Shown here: in pieces, positions 28,659 to 38,724 of the stretch
Numbering within the stretch: position 1 is the first letter of the stretch
Layout: each line of letters opens with the position of its first letter
The notes under the pieces: generated by a model
What the model was told of the DNA's origin: nothing
The model's input: the letters and a program-made list of their open reading frames with translations, nothing else
Databases searched by the model: none
NCBI GenBank assembly: GCA_015660885.1
Contig: JACTUB010000014.1
Location: 22,012 to 86,011 of the forward strand
Length of the DNA: 64,000 bases
DNA from: Methanoregulaceae archaeon
GTDB taxonomy: Archaea; Halobacteriota; Methanomicrobia; Methanomicrobiales; Methanospirillaceae
Direction: 5' to 3'
Translations under genes and position numbers: made by a program

Positions 28659-28847
28659 TATTACAATCCGTATATTCATATCTCTCGCTTGAAAAAAATT
28701 TGGATCGGGAAAATTAAGCCTATCATTCGGTAAACAGGTCCGGATATCGAGCCGGAAATTGCATTGGTTAATGGAGATCTACGGTATGTTTAAGTAACCG
28801 GCTCACCCACATTAATTACTCCAGAGCGATGGTAACAGGGTATTATT

Positions 28848-29078
28848 ATGACCAAACGGCCGTTGGATATTTTGGATCAGGTGCTGAACCGGCAGCCCGT
28901 TATTGTATCTCTCAAAGGCGGGAGAGAAATTCGTGGCATTCTCCAGGGATATGATGTTCATATGAACCTCGTGCTTGATAAAGCAGAGGAAGTGGAGAAC
29001 GGACAGGTTCAGAAGGTAGGTACGCTCATCGTCCGCGGGGATAATGTTATCTATATATCCCCATCACTCGAACAATAA
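28848..29078 (+). CDS. Lsm (Sm-like) RNA-binding protein
   Basis: Product of 76 residues with Sm1 ([25 protein letters not shown]) and Sm2 (VIVRGDNV-type: [14 protein letters not shown]) motifs. Archaeal Lsm forms heptameric rings binding U-rich RNA. First gene of the conserved archaeal pair lsm-rpl37e; ATG follows GTATTATT without a clear SD. The gene starts 168 bases after the upstream divergent gene. Confidence 0.95.
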   Translation: MTKRPLDILDQVLNRQPVIVSLKGGREIRGILQGYDVHMNLVLDKAEEVENGQVQKVGTLIVRGDNVIYISPSLEQ

Positions 29079-29089
29079 GGTGAAGTAAC

Positions 29090-29272
29090 ATGTCAAAAGG
29101 CACACCATCAATGGGAAAGATGAACAAGTTCACTCATATCGCCTGCCGGCGCTGTGGGAAGATCTCATTTCACGCCCAGAAGAAAGTCTGCTCTGCCTGT
29201 GGTTTTGGCAGGAGCACCAAGATGTCTGGCTACAAGTGGCACACAAAGCGACCAAAAATTCCAACCCATTAG
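29090..29272 (+). CDS. rpl37e: 50S ribosomal protein L37e
   Basis: Product of 60 residues: [27 protein letters not shown] N terminus, a C4 zinc finger (CRRCG...CSACGFG) and a basic tail. Located 11 bases after lsm and nine before purF with an AAGGTGA ribosome-binding site, an arrangement common in methanogens. Confidence 0.97.
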   Translation: MSKGTPSMGKMNKFTHIACRRCGKISFHAQKKVCSACGFGRSTKMSGYKWHTKRPKIPTH

Positions 29273-29281
29273 AGTCTTATC

Positions 29282-30712
29282 ATGTGCGGTATCGTTGGCA
29301 TCGTAGATGCTGGCGGTGCATCCATCCAGCTCTATTATTCTTTGTACGCTCTTCAGCACCGGGGCCAGGAGAGCGCTGGTATATCCACCTTTGATGGTTC
29401 AAACCTTCATAAATTCAAAGGGCCGGGACTTGTTGCCGATGTTTTCACCCCGGATGTCTTGTGTAATCTGAAGGGCAATGCCGGAATAGGGCATGTCCGG
29501 TATCCTACTACCGGAGCGAACCTGCCAGAAAATATCCAACCACTCAATTTTCAGTTCAAGGATCATTTAATTTCCATCGCCCATAACGGCAATCTCGTCA
29601 ACATCTGCGAGCTCCGGGCAGAATACGAGCAGGCCGGGCAGATCTTTACGACTACTACCGATACTGAGATAATCGCAAAGATTCTGATGGATGAGATCGG
29701 CAAATCCGAGACTGTGGAAGACGCGGTCAAGATCTGTATGCAGAAAATCCGTGGGTCCTATTCTGTCGTGATGATGATTGACGGGATAATCTATGCGTTC
29801 CGCGACCCATTGGGCATCAAGCCATTCTGTATCGGTAAGACGGAACATGGATATATGGTTGCATCCGAAAGCGTAGCGACTGATGCGCTGAATGCGAAGT
29901 TTATCCGGGATATTTACCCCGGCGAATTGATAAAGATCGATTCCGGGGGAATAAAATGCACACGGATAGCGGTTCCCGGGAAACGTGCTCACTGCATCTT
30001 CGAATACATTTATTTTGCACGGGCAGACTCGGTAATTGACGGAGTACTTGTATATGATGTGCGCCGGAAAATCGGGCAGAAACTTCATGAAGAGGATCCC
30101 GCCAACGCCGATTCGGTCTGCTCTGTCCCGGATTCGGGCACTGCATATGCGATAGGATATGCAGAAGGTTCGAAGATCCCGTTTGTAGAGTCCCTGATGA
30201 AGAACCGGTACAGCGGGCGCACGTTTATCATGCCGTCCCAAAAGGAGCGGGAGAAAGCCGTGCGACTCAAGCTCAACCCGATACCTGCACACCTGAAGGA
30301 TAAATCCATAGTGCTCGTAGATGACAGCATCGTGCGCGGCACAACCTCACGGAGGATCATAGAGATGATGCGGGAGGCCGGTGCACGCGAGATCCACATG
30401 CGTATTGGATCACCTGCGATCAAGGCGCCATGTTACCTTGGTGTTGATATGCCGACCCGCGAGGAACTTATTGCAAGCAACCGGGATGAGGAAGAGGTTA
30501 GGCACAAAATCACTGCGACTACGCTCCACCATGTTTCTATAGATGCGCTGATCGAAGCGATCGGTAAGGATCGTGAGGATCTCTGTACTGGTTGCCTGAC
30601 AGGATGTTACCCTCTGGCGATAGAAGGCGAGCAGGCAAAAATGCACCAGGTGGATTTTGTGGATGAGACGTATCAGGCCAAGTTGGAATCGTTTGAAGTC
30701 CAACCTTTGTAA
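29282..30712 (+). CDS. purF: Amidophosphoribosyltransferase
   Basis: Commits PRPP to purine synthesis using glutamine. The 476-residue product begins MCGIVGIVDAGG, so Cys2 becomes the N-terminal nucleophile without a propeptide. Later motifs are GIGHVRYPTTG, the PRPP loop VLVDDSIVRGTTSRRI and a C-terminal cluster of cysteines (CTGCLTGCYP) as in iron-sulfur forms. Third gene of the lsm-rpl37e-purF operon. Confidence 0.96.
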   Translation: MCGIVGIVDAGGASIQLYYSLYALQHRGQESAGISTFDGSNLHKFKGPGLVADVFTPDVLCNLKGNAGIGHVRYPTTGANLPENIQPLNFQFKDHLISIAHNGNLVNICELRAEYEQAGQIFTTTTDTEIIAKILMDEIGKSETVEDAVKICMQKIRGSYSVVMMIDGIIYAFRDPLGIKPFCIGKTEHGYMVASESVATDALNAKFIRDIYPGELIKIDSGGIKCTRIAVPGKRAHCIFEYIYFARADSVIDGVLVYDVRRKIGQKLHEEDPANADSVCSVPDSGTAYAIGYAEGSKIPFVESLMKNRYSGRTFIMPSQKEREKAVRLKLNPIPAHLKDKSIVLVDDSIVRGTTSRRIIEMMREAGAREIHMRIGSPAIKAPCYLGVDMPTREELIASNRDEEEVRHKITATTLHHVSIDALIEAIGKDREDLCTGCLTGCYPLAIEGEQAKMHQVDFVDETYQAKLESFEVQPL

Positions 30713-30797
30713 GCGTGTCTGATGGGAAATTCAAAAACACTCTTTTTATAAATTTTAATAATAGTGTTTTCAGGAAAAAAAATCTCACAGAAACCAG

Positions 30798-30872
30798 TAG
30801 CGAGGGATGGATTTGAACCATCGATCTACGGGTTATGAGCCCGTCGGGATATCCTGACTACCCTACCTCGCT
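30798..30872 (-). tRNA. Initiator tRNA-Met (CAU)
   Basis: A 75-base cloverleaf folds on the minus strand: acceptor stem AGCGAGG/CCTCGCT, anticodon loop CTCATAA, T-arm GGTTCAAATCC. A1:U72 and three consecutive G:C pairs (G29-G31:C39-C41) flanking the anticodon loop are archaeal initiator marks, so this is initiator rather than elongator. CCA is not encoded. No intron. Confidence 0.92.
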
Positions 30873-30983
30873 CCTATAATCAGGGGTATAATATAGTCGG
30901 CATGCGCAGATATAGTTTACTCAGTTTTCCTGTGCCATGTCCCCCTTCGTGAGGTTTAATTACTCAATTATCTACAGAGAAGT

Positions 30984-31385
30984 ATGGATGACGAGATCAA
31001 CCGTATAAGGGAAAAGCGGATACAGGAACTGAAGGAGAAAATGAAGCATACGGCCAGTGCGGATGTTCAAAATGTCGATGAGATGCATTTCCAGGAATTC
31101 ATCAAGACCCATCCCTTTGTAGTTCTTGATTTCTGGGCAGAATGGTGCGCTCCCTGCCGCAGGGTGGGAGTGGTTATTGAGGATCTGTCAAAGGAATTTT
31201 CAGGAAAAGTCACTTTTGGCAAATGTAATACTGAGGACAATCGTCGCCTTGCTATTCAGTTCAACATTACAGCAATTCCCTCCATCATGCTCTTTTCTCA
31301 CGGCCAGCTGGTAGACCGGATTATCGGAGCGTATCCAAAAGAAGCTATCCGTGAAAAAATTGTCAGGAAATTTAACCTGAAATAA
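30984..31385 (+). CDS. Thioredoxin
   Basis: Product of 133 residues: a charged N-terminal helix of about 35 residues (RIREKRIQELKEKMKH) precedes a canonical thioredoxin fold with VLDFWAEWCAPCRRVG and the cis-proline ITAIPSIMLF. The extra helix is unusual for small archaeal thioredoxins. Cytosolic; reductant may come from the fusion reductase at 20375-21529 or from a separate enzyme. Confidence 0.94.
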   Translation: MDDEINRIREKRIQELKEKMKHTASADVQNVDEMHFQEFIKTHPFVVLDFWAEWCAPCRRVGVVIEDLSKEFSGKVTFGKCNTEDNRRLAIQFNITAIPSIMLFSHGQLVDRIIGAYPKEAIREKIVRKFNLK

Positions 31386-31431
31386 TTTTTATATTAAAAT
31401 ATTCCGGATACCTGAATACCACCCTTTGCAT

Positions 31432-31755
31432 TTATCGGCGGTCGTTCAGCTTTGCGGCCATAATAAAATCGTTGAGCGTCAACCCGCCCGCTGGATATGT
31501 ATAGTATGAGATCTCGATGAATCTTGATTCTTTCATGCAGATATCCGGAATATGTCCTTCCTGCGTTGAGAGGGTCATAACCTCGTTAAAAAATTCAACG
31601 CATTGGCCGCTATCGTCAAGCTCAAACATCCGGATCAGGTGGCCGTTGTCGAGCGACCACCCTGGCACTTCACCGAGGAGCCCAGCCGTCTCCTTTCTCG
31701 TTAAGGGAGGAGATCCTGTCCGGTAGGAGATGCATTTTCTCTGTGCGAGTTCCAT
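31432..31755 (-). CDS. Pterin-4a-carbinolamine dehydratase-like protein
   Basis: Product of 107 residues of the PCD/DCoH family: LTRKETAGLLGEVPGWSL, then QEGHIPDI in place of the usual HHP-type motif (the second catalytic His is replaced by Ile), and GGLTLNDFIMAAKLND. Dehydrates hydroxypterins in other organisms; in methanogens a role with methanopterin-like compounds is conceivable. Because the catalytic histidine pair is not complete, activity is uncertain. Confidence 0.8.
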   Translation of the reverse strand: MELAQRKCISYRTGSPPLTRKETAGLLGEVPGWSLDNGHLIRMFELDDSGQCVEFFNEVMTLSTQEGHIPDICMKESRFIEISYYTYPAGGLTLNDFIMAAKLNDRR

Positions 31756-31877
31756 GGTTAGTTCTCATTCCTCTGGACAAAAAAAGTTTCTCTTGAGCAG
31801 ATGGCCAAATTTTCCATCTGCGGGTTATTTTACGCTGATTTTTTGGATTATTCGGCATCTGAAATCGCTGAAGATAA

Positions 31878-32293
31878 CTACTGTTTGCCGTATTGCCATT
31901 GCATGATGGAGGTGATTATCATAGAGACTGACAGGACAATAACAATAGGATCAATAGCAGCCCAGTTTTGTCCAAGCAGGGTGACTTTGCCAAATATCGC
32001 CTTGCAGATACCCAGAGGCTTTGCCTCCGCGGCGTGGAAAAAGGCAGTCCAGCCAAACCAGAGTACCTTTCCGGAGACATACTGCACAATGCAGCTTTTG
32101 TCGATGGACATCTTGTATAAACCCTGATAGCAAACGCCGGCAGGAAAGCGGAGGCACAAAGTCCCGTAAACATCGCGGTTGCCCGTGCAATACTATTAAT
32201 CGGAAGCGCGAATCCAGGAACGTTCTGATAACCATCATCAGGATTATACCATACGGGTGTGCCCGCATGCCCAATGAATAAAATGACCCGCAA
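31878..32293 (-). pseudogene. Decayed sodium:solute symporter C-terminal fragment
   Basis: Two frames together resemble the C-terminal end of an SSS-family symporter: SIARATAMFTGLCASAFLPAF in one frame (about 32215-32135), then VSGKVLWFGWTAFFHAAEAKPLGICKAIFGK and IDPIVIVLSVSMIITSIM in another (to 31878). One indel near 32130 separates them, and the preceding several hundred residues expected of a full symporter (about 500 residues) are missing. No intact copy is in the window. The recognition rests on the membrane-segment pattern and conserved GLCASAFLPA-like and AIGLC-like motifs. Confidence 0.6.
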
Positions 32294-32333
32294 AGACCAT
32301 AATCCGTCAGGGACTACGCTCTATTAGAAAAAC

Positions 32334-34487
32334 GTGTCAACGATATTTTCGACCCTTCATGAATCCCTCCAGCAGGTGCTTTCACAACGACTGGAGTGGA
32401 CCGAGCTCCGTGAAGTGCAGGAGCGGACGTATGCAGCAATGGTGACGGGAAGTGACGTGCTCGTCATTGCACCGACTGCCGGAGGAAAGTCAGAGGCAGC
32501 GCTGATCCCCGTAATGGATGATATCCTGAAAAACGGGAGAATGGGCGTGACCTGTATTTATATCTCTCCTTTAAAAGCACTGATCAATGACCAGGAAGAT
32601 CGTTTCAGGACTTTTTGCATACCGACATCATTGTCAGTGATGAAATGGCATGGTGATGTGGCAAAGGGGGATCGTATCTGGAAGGATGGAGAACCACCCC
32701 ATTTTCTGATGATCACTCCTGAGTCACTTGAAGTGCTTCTCCAGGAAAAAAAGTTATCATCAGATCTCCGGCAGGTCCGGACCATCATCATTGATGAACT
32801 CCATGCTTTCGTTGAGTCCGAGCGCGGTGTGCATCTTAAGGTGCTGCTTGACCGGGTGGACCGTATCACGAAAAGGCAGGTCCAGCGGATCGGACTTTCA
32901 GCAACCGCGGGAAATCCTGAGGAAGTGCTGGCATGGCTCTCTGATGGCCGGCACAAAGCGGAACTCGTTACGATTTCTTCCCCTCCCCAAGAGAAACAGT
33001 TCCTGTTTATTGTCGAACCGGAAGAAAAAGACCGGATCAATGCACTGGTAAGGATCGTGGACGGAAAAAAGGCACTCGTTTTTGTTAACAGCAGGAGTGT
33101 TGCAGAAAAACTCATGAAGGTGAGCGCCGGCAGGATACGGAATCTTCATATCCATCACTCATCACTCTCTCTGGCAACTAAAAAAACATCAGAAGAAGCT
33201 TTTTCTTCACAGGATGGTGCCTGTATCATCTGCACAAGCACGCTCGAACTCGGTATCGATATCGGCGATCTTGATGTGGTTGTACAGGTTGGTCCCCCGA
33301 ATTCTGTTTCATCATTCCTCCAGCGGATGGGGAGGAGTGGTCGACGTGGAAAATCTGCATACGTGGCGTGGATACTCCAGAACCCATGTGAATTGCTATG
33401 CAGTCTTGCAATCGTAGAATGTGCAATCCGAAAGGATGTTGAAAATCTTGTACCCCCCAAAAAACCTTACAACGTTTTACTCCAGCAGATTTTCCTGAAT
33501 GTCTATAATCATTCAAGGATGAGTCGCAGAAAGCTCACTGCTTCCGTACTCTCCCATCCGGTATTCAGAGACCTGGGGCAAAAGATTTTGGATCAGATTA
33601 TTACCCATCTCATTGCAGCGTCATACCTGACTACAGATGGCGAGATGCTGATGCTCGGAACAGAGGCTGAGCGAGTGTTCGGGCGTTCGAACTGGAAGGA
33701 ACTTTATTCGGTGATCAGCGGGGGTGGGGAGTACCGTGCCATGACACCAGAAGGCGAGGTTGTGGGGAAGCTGGATGCACGGTTCGTTAACAGCAAAAAC
33801 TCAGAAGAGATCTCACTGGGTGGACGCACCTGGTCGATGGTGAAATGTGATGAAGGACACAATATTGTCGTCGTGATCCCAAGCGGATCCGTGTCTTCCC
33901 GCATCTTCTGGACCAGTGCTGGCGAAGGTGGCTTCTCACCGCTAGTGTGCCGGATGGTAAGGAAAATACATGCACGGGGTGGATCAGTTCTTCCTCTCGG
34001 CGAGCATGAGCAGGAAGTATTGCGAACGGTGCTTGCCCGGATTCCTGAAAGCACCGGAGGGAACGGGTTGCACGTTGTTGAACAGACCGGGACAAAAGGG
34101 GTTGAGGTTCGAATTTTCACATTTTCAGGTAGCAGGTTTAACCGGTTGCTGACATTCCTGCTCCGGGATCGACTCGGTGGCAAGGCTCAGGTGCAGTATA
34201 ATGATTTTATTGTTAAAGTAATGCATGCGGGAAAAGAAGGCATTGGCCAACGGGTCATCCGTGTATTAGAGGAAATTCAAAACATGGGAATGGACGAAAT
34301 AGGTGTTATACTTCCGATACCCTCTGCAGAGGAATGGAAATTTGCCCGCGCCCTGCCCCCCGTGCTCCTTTCCGATATGTCGTTGTACGACCACTATCAT
34401 GTGGAGGAGTTCATGGACGTCGTAAAGAGCGTACCCGTCACGTTTCATTCAGAACCGGGCCAGCATTTACGATCAGATGAACAATAA
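32334..34487 (+). CDS. Lhr-like DEAD/DEAH-box helicase
   Basis: Superfamily 2 helicase of 717 residues. Visible motifs: I (APTAGGKSEAA), II (DELH), III (GLSATAG), IV-VI (ALVFVNSRSVAEKL, STLELGIDIG, QRMGRSGRRG). The C-terminal 300 residues resemble the Lhr winged-helix/core extension. GTG start at 32334. Lhr-type helicases act in DNA repair or RNA handling. No defence-type partner (nuclease or methylase) is adjacent. Transcribed away from the symporter remnant. Confidence 0.9.
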   Translation: MSTIFSTLHESLQQVLSQRLEWTELREVQERTYAAMVTGSDVLVIAPTAGGKSEAALIPVMDDILKNGRMGVTCIYISPLKALINDQEDRFRTFCIPTSLSVMKWHGDVAKGDRIWKDGEPPHFLMITPESLEVLLQEKKLSSDLRQVRTIIIDELHAFVESERGVHLKVLLDRVDRITKRQVQRIGLSATAGNPEEVLAWLSDGRHKAELVTISSPPQEKQFLFIVEPEEKDRINALVRIVDGKKALVFVNSRSVAEKLMKVSAGRIRNLHIHHSSLSLATKKTSEEAFSSQDGACIICTSTLELGIDIGDLDVVVQVGPPNSVSSFLQRMGRSGRRGKSAYVAWILQNPCELLCSLAIVECAIRKDVENLVPPKKPYNVLLQQIFLNVYNHSRMSRRKLTASVLSHPVFRDLGQKILDQIITHLIAASYLTTDGEMLMLGTEAERVFGRSNWKELYSVISGGGEYRAMTPEGEVVGKLDARFVNSKNSEEISLGGRTWSMVKCDEGHNIVVVIPSGSVSSRIFWTSAGEGGFSPLVCRMVRKIHARGGSVLPLGEHEQEVLRTVLARIPESTGGNGLHVVEQTGTKGVEVRIFTFSGSRFNRLLTFLLRDRLGGKAQVQYNDFIVKVMHAGKEGIGQRVIRVLEEIQNMGMDEIGVILPIPSAEEWKFARALPPVLLSDMSLYDHYHVEEFMDVVKSVPVTFHSEPGQHLRSDEQ

Positions 34488-34550
34488 AAGGAGTTGCGTC
34501 AAACCATTCATGATGTCAGATTATATACAGGAAACGGTTGAGATCAATGT

Positions 34551-34991
34551 ATGAAAAATAGTATTATCATTCTCGGCATTACCATTGTTCTGGTTATTGT
34601 CTGTGGATGCACCCAGTCAGCAGCACCTGTCCAACCAACAACTCCCCCGACTGTGCAGGTTCAGACTTCAGCATTACCAACTGCGACGATAATTCGACCA
34701 CCGCAAACGACAAATTCGGTATCTGCCAACACCATCAGGATCAACAAAACAGGATTTTATCCGGCAAGCATTACGGTGAAATCAGGTTCAACAGTCAGAT
34801 GGGTGAATGCGGACTCCACAGCTGATGCAGCCTTATATAATCCAACGCACAGGATCGCGGTTGTAAATATTAAAAATTCACAACTCCTCTCACCGGGAGA
34901 GGGATGGAGCTGGATTTTCGATCAACCTGGGTCCTATGAATATAGTGATATGATCCATCCGGCCTTGGAAGGCACAGTTATTGTGGTATAA
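34551..34991 (+). CDS. Cupredoxin-fold lipoprotein
   Basis: Product of 146 residues: lipoprotein signal (LVIVCGC, Cys20), a Thr/Pro-rich linker (residues 24-60), then a plastocyanin-like beta domain (IRINKTGFYPASITVKSGSTVRWVNAD...PGSYEYSDMIHPALEGTVIVV). In blue-copper proteins the motif near the end is Y-x-C-x-x-H-P; here it reads YSDMIHP, so the cysteine ligand is replaced and type-1 copper binding is doubtful. Predicted to be anchored outside the membrane. Confidence 0.82.
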   Translation: MKNSIIILGITIVLVIVCGCTQSAAPVQPTTPPTVQVQTSALPTATIIRPPQTTNSVSANTIRINKTGFYPASITVKSGSTVRWVNADSTADAALYNPTHRIAVVNIKNSQLLSPGEGWSWIFDQPGSYEYSDMIHPALEGTVIVV

Positions 34992-35175
34992 TAATGTTTC
35001 TGAAGCTTACCCCGCATCTTTTTTTTATATAAACCTTGTAAACGGTAATCTCTTTAAAAAAATCTTCCTTACTTATTCTGCGTGAGGAGGGTAATGATCA
35101 ATACATAAAATTAGATCTAGGAGAATCGTTGAAAAAAATTCGAAGAACAAAACAACGGTCTTAATAATTAAATAA

Positions 35176-35673
35176 ATGAAAATAAATTATAATTTTATGT
35201 CAAAATTAACTGATAAGGTAAATGAGTATTTAAAAAAAGTAAACTTTCGGCCTACTGTTTATCAACAAAGAAGCGATTTACTTGAAATATCAGGATTAAG
35301 TGGTTCAAATATAAATGGATTTACTATTCAGATCATTGGAAAAGATACGGAAAAGAATAAACTTTCATGTTTATTTATTCTGACCCATTTTCCAATAAAA
35401 ATTCCTCCAAACAAAAGAGAGAAAATCCAATATTTTTTCAATGAACTAAACAGGGATACCTGGTATACTTATCTGTCAATTGATATGGAGACAGGTGATG
35501 TGATATGTACAGCATCCAATACCTCAAATAGTGATGATGCATGGAATGAGAATTTTATTGACCCGATATTGTTCCTGCCATTGAATAGACTTGATAGTTT
35601 GACTCATTATATTATGGAATTATTGTATTCTGAAAAATCCGTTCAAGAAATTTTACATAAAATACAAAAATAA
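35176..35673 (+). CDS. YbjN-like hypothetical protein
   Basis: AT-rich gene coding 165 residues. The pattern FNELNRDTWYTYLSIDMETGDVICTAS and the C-terminal helix LTHYIMELLYSEKSVQEILHKIQ resemble YbjN/secretion-chaperone-like folds, but I do not recognise it firmly. A second ATG at 35197 is possible. Its base composition differs from flanking genes and it borders long AT-rich non-coding DNA, so it may have been acquired. Confidence 0.6.
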   Translation: MKINYNFMSKLTDKVNEYLKKVNFRPTVYQQRSDLLEISGLSGSNINGFTIQIIGKDTEKNKLSCLFILTHFPIKIPPNKREKIQYFFNELNRDTWYTYLSIDMETGDVICTASNTSNSDDAWNENFIDPILFLPLNRLDSLTHYIMELLYSEKSVQEILHKIQK

Positions 35674-36202
35674 GATATTTCAGGATCTAAAGGAAATTTT
35701 TTTTTAAATAATACACAGCTGACTGTGATTTTTTTAAATTGTGGTCTTCCCACTTACAAAGGAATATAATATAACCGTGGTTGAGCAATTAAAAAATAAA
35801 CAATACAAAAAATCCCGAAAGCAATAATTATAACTATTACTATTTTCTCCCAAAAGGGTAATCCTGCAAAAAACCAAAGATACGACCATCACGCCGTGCC
35901 ATACTTACCAATATTTCACTATATAAATATCGCTTGTGATTTTGATTTCTGACTATTTATCCAAATTCTCGCTTGAACTAAAATATCTTTTTTTTTAAAA
36001 AAAATAATTTTTTGCCTTGGGACATTCCTCCTTCATGAAATTTTTGACGGCTTTATGATCAATATACAACAAAAACGAAATGGATCCTGGTTCCCGTATT
36101 GAAATTCGTCATACGACTGCTTTATGCTGCTCTTCAGTCCTGGAATAGGTTAAAATATCCAATTGATCCTTTTTCAAAAAAAAGAGTTTGCACCCAAAAA
36201 AA
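35674..36202. other. AT-rich intergenic region without convincing gene
   Basis: About 530 bases rich in A/T runs. A minus-strand reading (stop at 35754) could encode a hydrophobic peptide (WEKIVIVIIIAFGIF) but has no start codon. I see no tRNA, CRISPR or repeat here. Several TATA-like strings occur (for example TATATAAATAT near 35922). Confidence 0.5.
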
Positions 36203-36406
36203 TTAGAATCCGGCTATCCGGAACATCGCACCTACCAGAATACCGAACATGGACGTGGACGCTGACAACATTCCTAATATAATATATCCAACAATTACAC
36301 CAATTTTTATCGGCATGTAAGTACGGTTCAGATGAAGCCTTCGGATAACTCGAAATGATTTTGTATCTGCCGAAATTTGTGGCTTATTTTTCTTTATCCG
36401 GATCAT
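36203..36406 (-). CDS. Small membrane protein, hypothetical
   Basis: Product of 67 residues: a basic N-terminal third (MIRIKKNKPQIS...RVIRRLHLNR) and one long or two short hydrophobic segments (IGVIVGYIILGMLSAS, FGILVGAMFRIAG). Not recognised. Composition and the positive-inside pattern are protein-like, but there is no neighbour evidence. Confidence 0.4.
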   Translation of the reverse strand: MIRIKKNKPQISADTKSFRVIRRLHLNRTYMPIKIGVIVGYIILGMLSASTSMFGILVGAMFRIAGF

Positions 36407-36756
36407 GATGATTCACCATACCTGACAGGTTTTTCCACCAAACAATTTTTGTACCGTCGTCCAGATGGTATCTGAGCAACCGGTTACTTGTATGATATAA
36501 TCTGAATATGTACTATAAATAATTTTATTATTGAAAAAAAATAAAAATCTGCAGAAATAGTGTATTATGAAAAACTAATATGAACTTTCACTTATTTTCG
36601 GAATCGCGAAGCAACCACCATTTTAAATTTTGTAACCATGCCATCTTTGGTAATTTCTGGTTTTCATCTGGTTAAAAAATGGATATGAATGTATAAAAAA
36701 TTTGGTCGGGAAACAGGAATACGGAATAAAATCTTTCCAAAACAGGGGAATAATTA
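36407..36756. other. Non-coding region upstream of tRNA-Ser
   Basis: About 350 AT-rich bases between the small membrane protein and tRNA-Ser. No reading frame, repeat or structured RNA that I can support. Confidence 0.4.
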
Positions 36757-36841
36757 CGCCGAGGGGGAGATTTGAACTCCCGAGGCGCGAAGCGCCAGTA
36801 GCTTTCGAGGCTACCGCCTTCCCGGGCTAGACTACCTCGGC
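36757..36841 (-). tRNA. tRNA-Ser (CGA)
   Basis: An 85-base class II tRNA folds on the minus strand: acceptor GCCGAGG/CCTCGGC with G73, anticodon loop CTCGAAA (anticodon CGA), long variable arm TGGCGCTTCGCGCCT, T-arm GGAGTTCAAATCTCC. Discriminator G and the long variable arm mark serine. CCA not encoded; no intron. Confidence 0.93.
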
Positions 36842-37039
36842 AACCGGTTCTGATATTTTTTCATCAATTGCTCTAATAGTTATCTGATACATGAACGATG
36901 GATCTTTTGATGTTTTATGAAATGCAGATCGATGATTTTAAATTCCTTTATTCAATGATCCTGTATTTTTGAGAAGAGAACGCATAAAACCTGATAAAAT
37001 GGGATATTATCTTATCCCATTTATTCCCTGTTGATTTTT

Positions 37040-38644
37040 TTACTGCATAGCTGGAGCGCTGCCAGGACCTGACGACTTCGATTGGGTGATCATCATGTCA
37101 TCAACGCGGACGAGCATGACTGCGGTCTCCGTGGCACTCTGGATTGACTGGCGTTTCGATCTCAGGGGTTCAAGAACACCTTCACCAAGCATGTCGATGA
37201 CGGTGCCTTCATAAACGTTCAACCCGGAATACTTCTTTCCTTTTGAATGCGCATTCTTGAGTTCCACCAGTTTATCAATGGGATTGTATCCGGAGTTCTC
37301 TGCAAGAGTGCGGGGAATGGATTCAAACGCCGATGCATATGCTTCAATTGCCAGCTGGACACGTCCACCGACAGTCGAAGCGTAATCCCGGATTTTCATC
37401 AGGAGCTCGGTTTCGACTGCCCCGCCACCAACCACATATGTGCCATCTTCCATCGCGTCCATAACTACGCGTTTTCCGTCAACTACGGCCCGTTCAAGTT
37501 CGTCAAGGAGATAATCGCTTGAGCCGCGGAGCAGGATGGTTATTGACTTGGGGTTCTTACATCCGGAAATCCTGGTGATATTAGCATCGGTATCCTCTTC
37601 CACAAGGTCTGCGTATCCGAGATCTTTTCCGGTGAGCGAGTCTGGTTTGTTCACGATATTTGCGTGGAGCGATCGTGCGGCATATTTCATATCACTTTCC
37701 GGCACATCCTCAATGGCAAATATTCCATTCTTGGCCAGATAAAACTGGACTGGATCTGCGATTCCCTTCTGGCATAGAAGAACTTTTGCACCACTATCAA
37801 TGATTGCATCAGCAAGTTTTTTGAGAGTGTCTCGTTCCTGCTCGGAAAAAGCATTGATCTGCTCAGCACTCGTGATCTTAATCTTCGCTTTGACCTGGGT
37901 CTTTGTTATCTCAAGAGGGGTTGCAACCAAAGCAACCTTTGCTTTTGTAACCCTTTTGGGCATACTCTCGCTGATACGTTTCTTGTCAATGACAATACCC
38001 CGAATCAGCTCGGCATCGTCAATGGCCTGTCCTTTCTGCTTCTTGATCATCACGTCGTCTTCATCGACCGCGATTTTCCCATTGGTTTTTTCGGCAACTG
38101 CCATCACAGCGTCAACAATAATGCCATCGAGCTTCGTCTTCACCGACTCGATCGACTTGCCGGTTATTGCAGTGTCCACGATCTTAAAAAGGGTCTTGCG
38201 ATCGGTCGGTTCAACATGGAGCGAGAGGCTGTTCACGATCTCGAGTGCCTTATCCATGCCCATGAGGTATCCCTGTGCGATCACAGTCGGGTGAATGCCT
38301 TGTTCAAGCATTCCTTCAGCCTGTTCCATGAGCGCGCCGACAATAATAACTGCAGTGGTGGTACCGTCGCCGACTTCGTCGTCCTGGGTCTTTGCAACTT
38401 CGATCACCATTTTCGCGCCCGGGTGCTGCACGGCTATCTCTCCAAGGATTGTTGCGCCGTCGTTTGTGATCACAATATCGCCCGTGGAACCGACAAGCAT
38501 CTTGTCCATTCCCCGTGGACCGAGAGTTGACTTAACAGCACCGGCAATTGCCTTTGCTGCTGCTATGTTCGAGCGCTGGGCTTCTTTCCCGTAATTACGC
38601 TCTACATTTTCTTTTAATATGATAATTGGTTGTCCAGATTGCAT
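37040..38644 (-). CDS. Thermosome subunit (group II chaperonin)
   Basis: ATP-driven protein-folding chamber subunit of 534 residues. Motifs: [22 protein letters not shown] (catalytic loop), GGGAVETEL in the C-terminal half. The tail ends [11 protein letters not shown], without the GGM repeats of some archaeal subunits. Well-formed promoter: TATA box at 38685-38692 and GGAGGA at 38651-38656. Only one subunit gene in the window. Confidence 0.97.
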   Translation of the reverse strand: MQSGQPIIILKENVERNYGKEAQRSNIAAAKAIAGAVKSTLGPRGMDKMLVGSTGDIVITNDGATILGEIAVQHPGAKMVIEVAKTQDDEVGDGTTTAVIIVGALMEQAEGMLEQGIHPTVIAQGYLMGMDKALEIVNSLSLHVEPTDRKTLFKIVDTAITGKSIESVKTKLDGIIVDAVMAVAEKTNGKIAVDEDDVMIKKQKGQAIDDAELIRGIVIDKKRISESMPKRVTKAKVALVATPLEITKTQVKAKIKITSAEQINAFSEQERDTLKKLADAIIDSGAKVLLCQKGIADPVQFYLAKNGIFAIEDVPESDMKYAARSLHANIVNKPDSLTGKDLGYADLVEEDTDANITRISGCKNPKSITILLRGSSDYLLDELERAVVDGKRVVMDAMEDGTYVVGGGAVETELLMKIRDYASTVGGRVQLAIEAYASAFESIPRTLAENSGYNPIDKLVELKNAHSKGKKYSGLNVYEGTVIDMLGEGVLEPLRSKRQSIQSATETAVMLVRVDDMMITQSKSSGPGSAPAMQ

Positions 38645-38650
38645 AATGGA

Positions 38651-38692
38651 TCCTCCGATGTTGTAAAAGGTGGAATTGAACTTCTATATAAA
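38651..38692 (-). promoter_or_regulatory. TATA box and ribosome-binding site of thermosome gene
   Basis: TTTATATA at 38685-38692 on the minus strand, with GGAGGA at 38651-38656, six bases before the ATG. Spacing gives a leader of roughly 20 bases. Confidence 0.6.
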
Positions 38693-38724
38693 TCTTCTGT
38701 GTTCGGCACCGGAAAAAGAATTGA

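Noticed and set aside
28680..28847. Structured RNA upstream of lsm
   Set aside because: GC-richer strings are present but I could not build a convincing stem set or C/D or H/ACA box pattern.
32334..34487. Lhr-like helicase as part of a defence system
   Set aside because: No nuclease, methylase or other defence partner next to it; Lhr-type proteins are ordinary archaeal repair helicases.
35754..35890. Minus-strand hydrophobic peptide reading
   Set aside because: No start codon in the frame; a stop lies directly upstream of the hydrophobic part.
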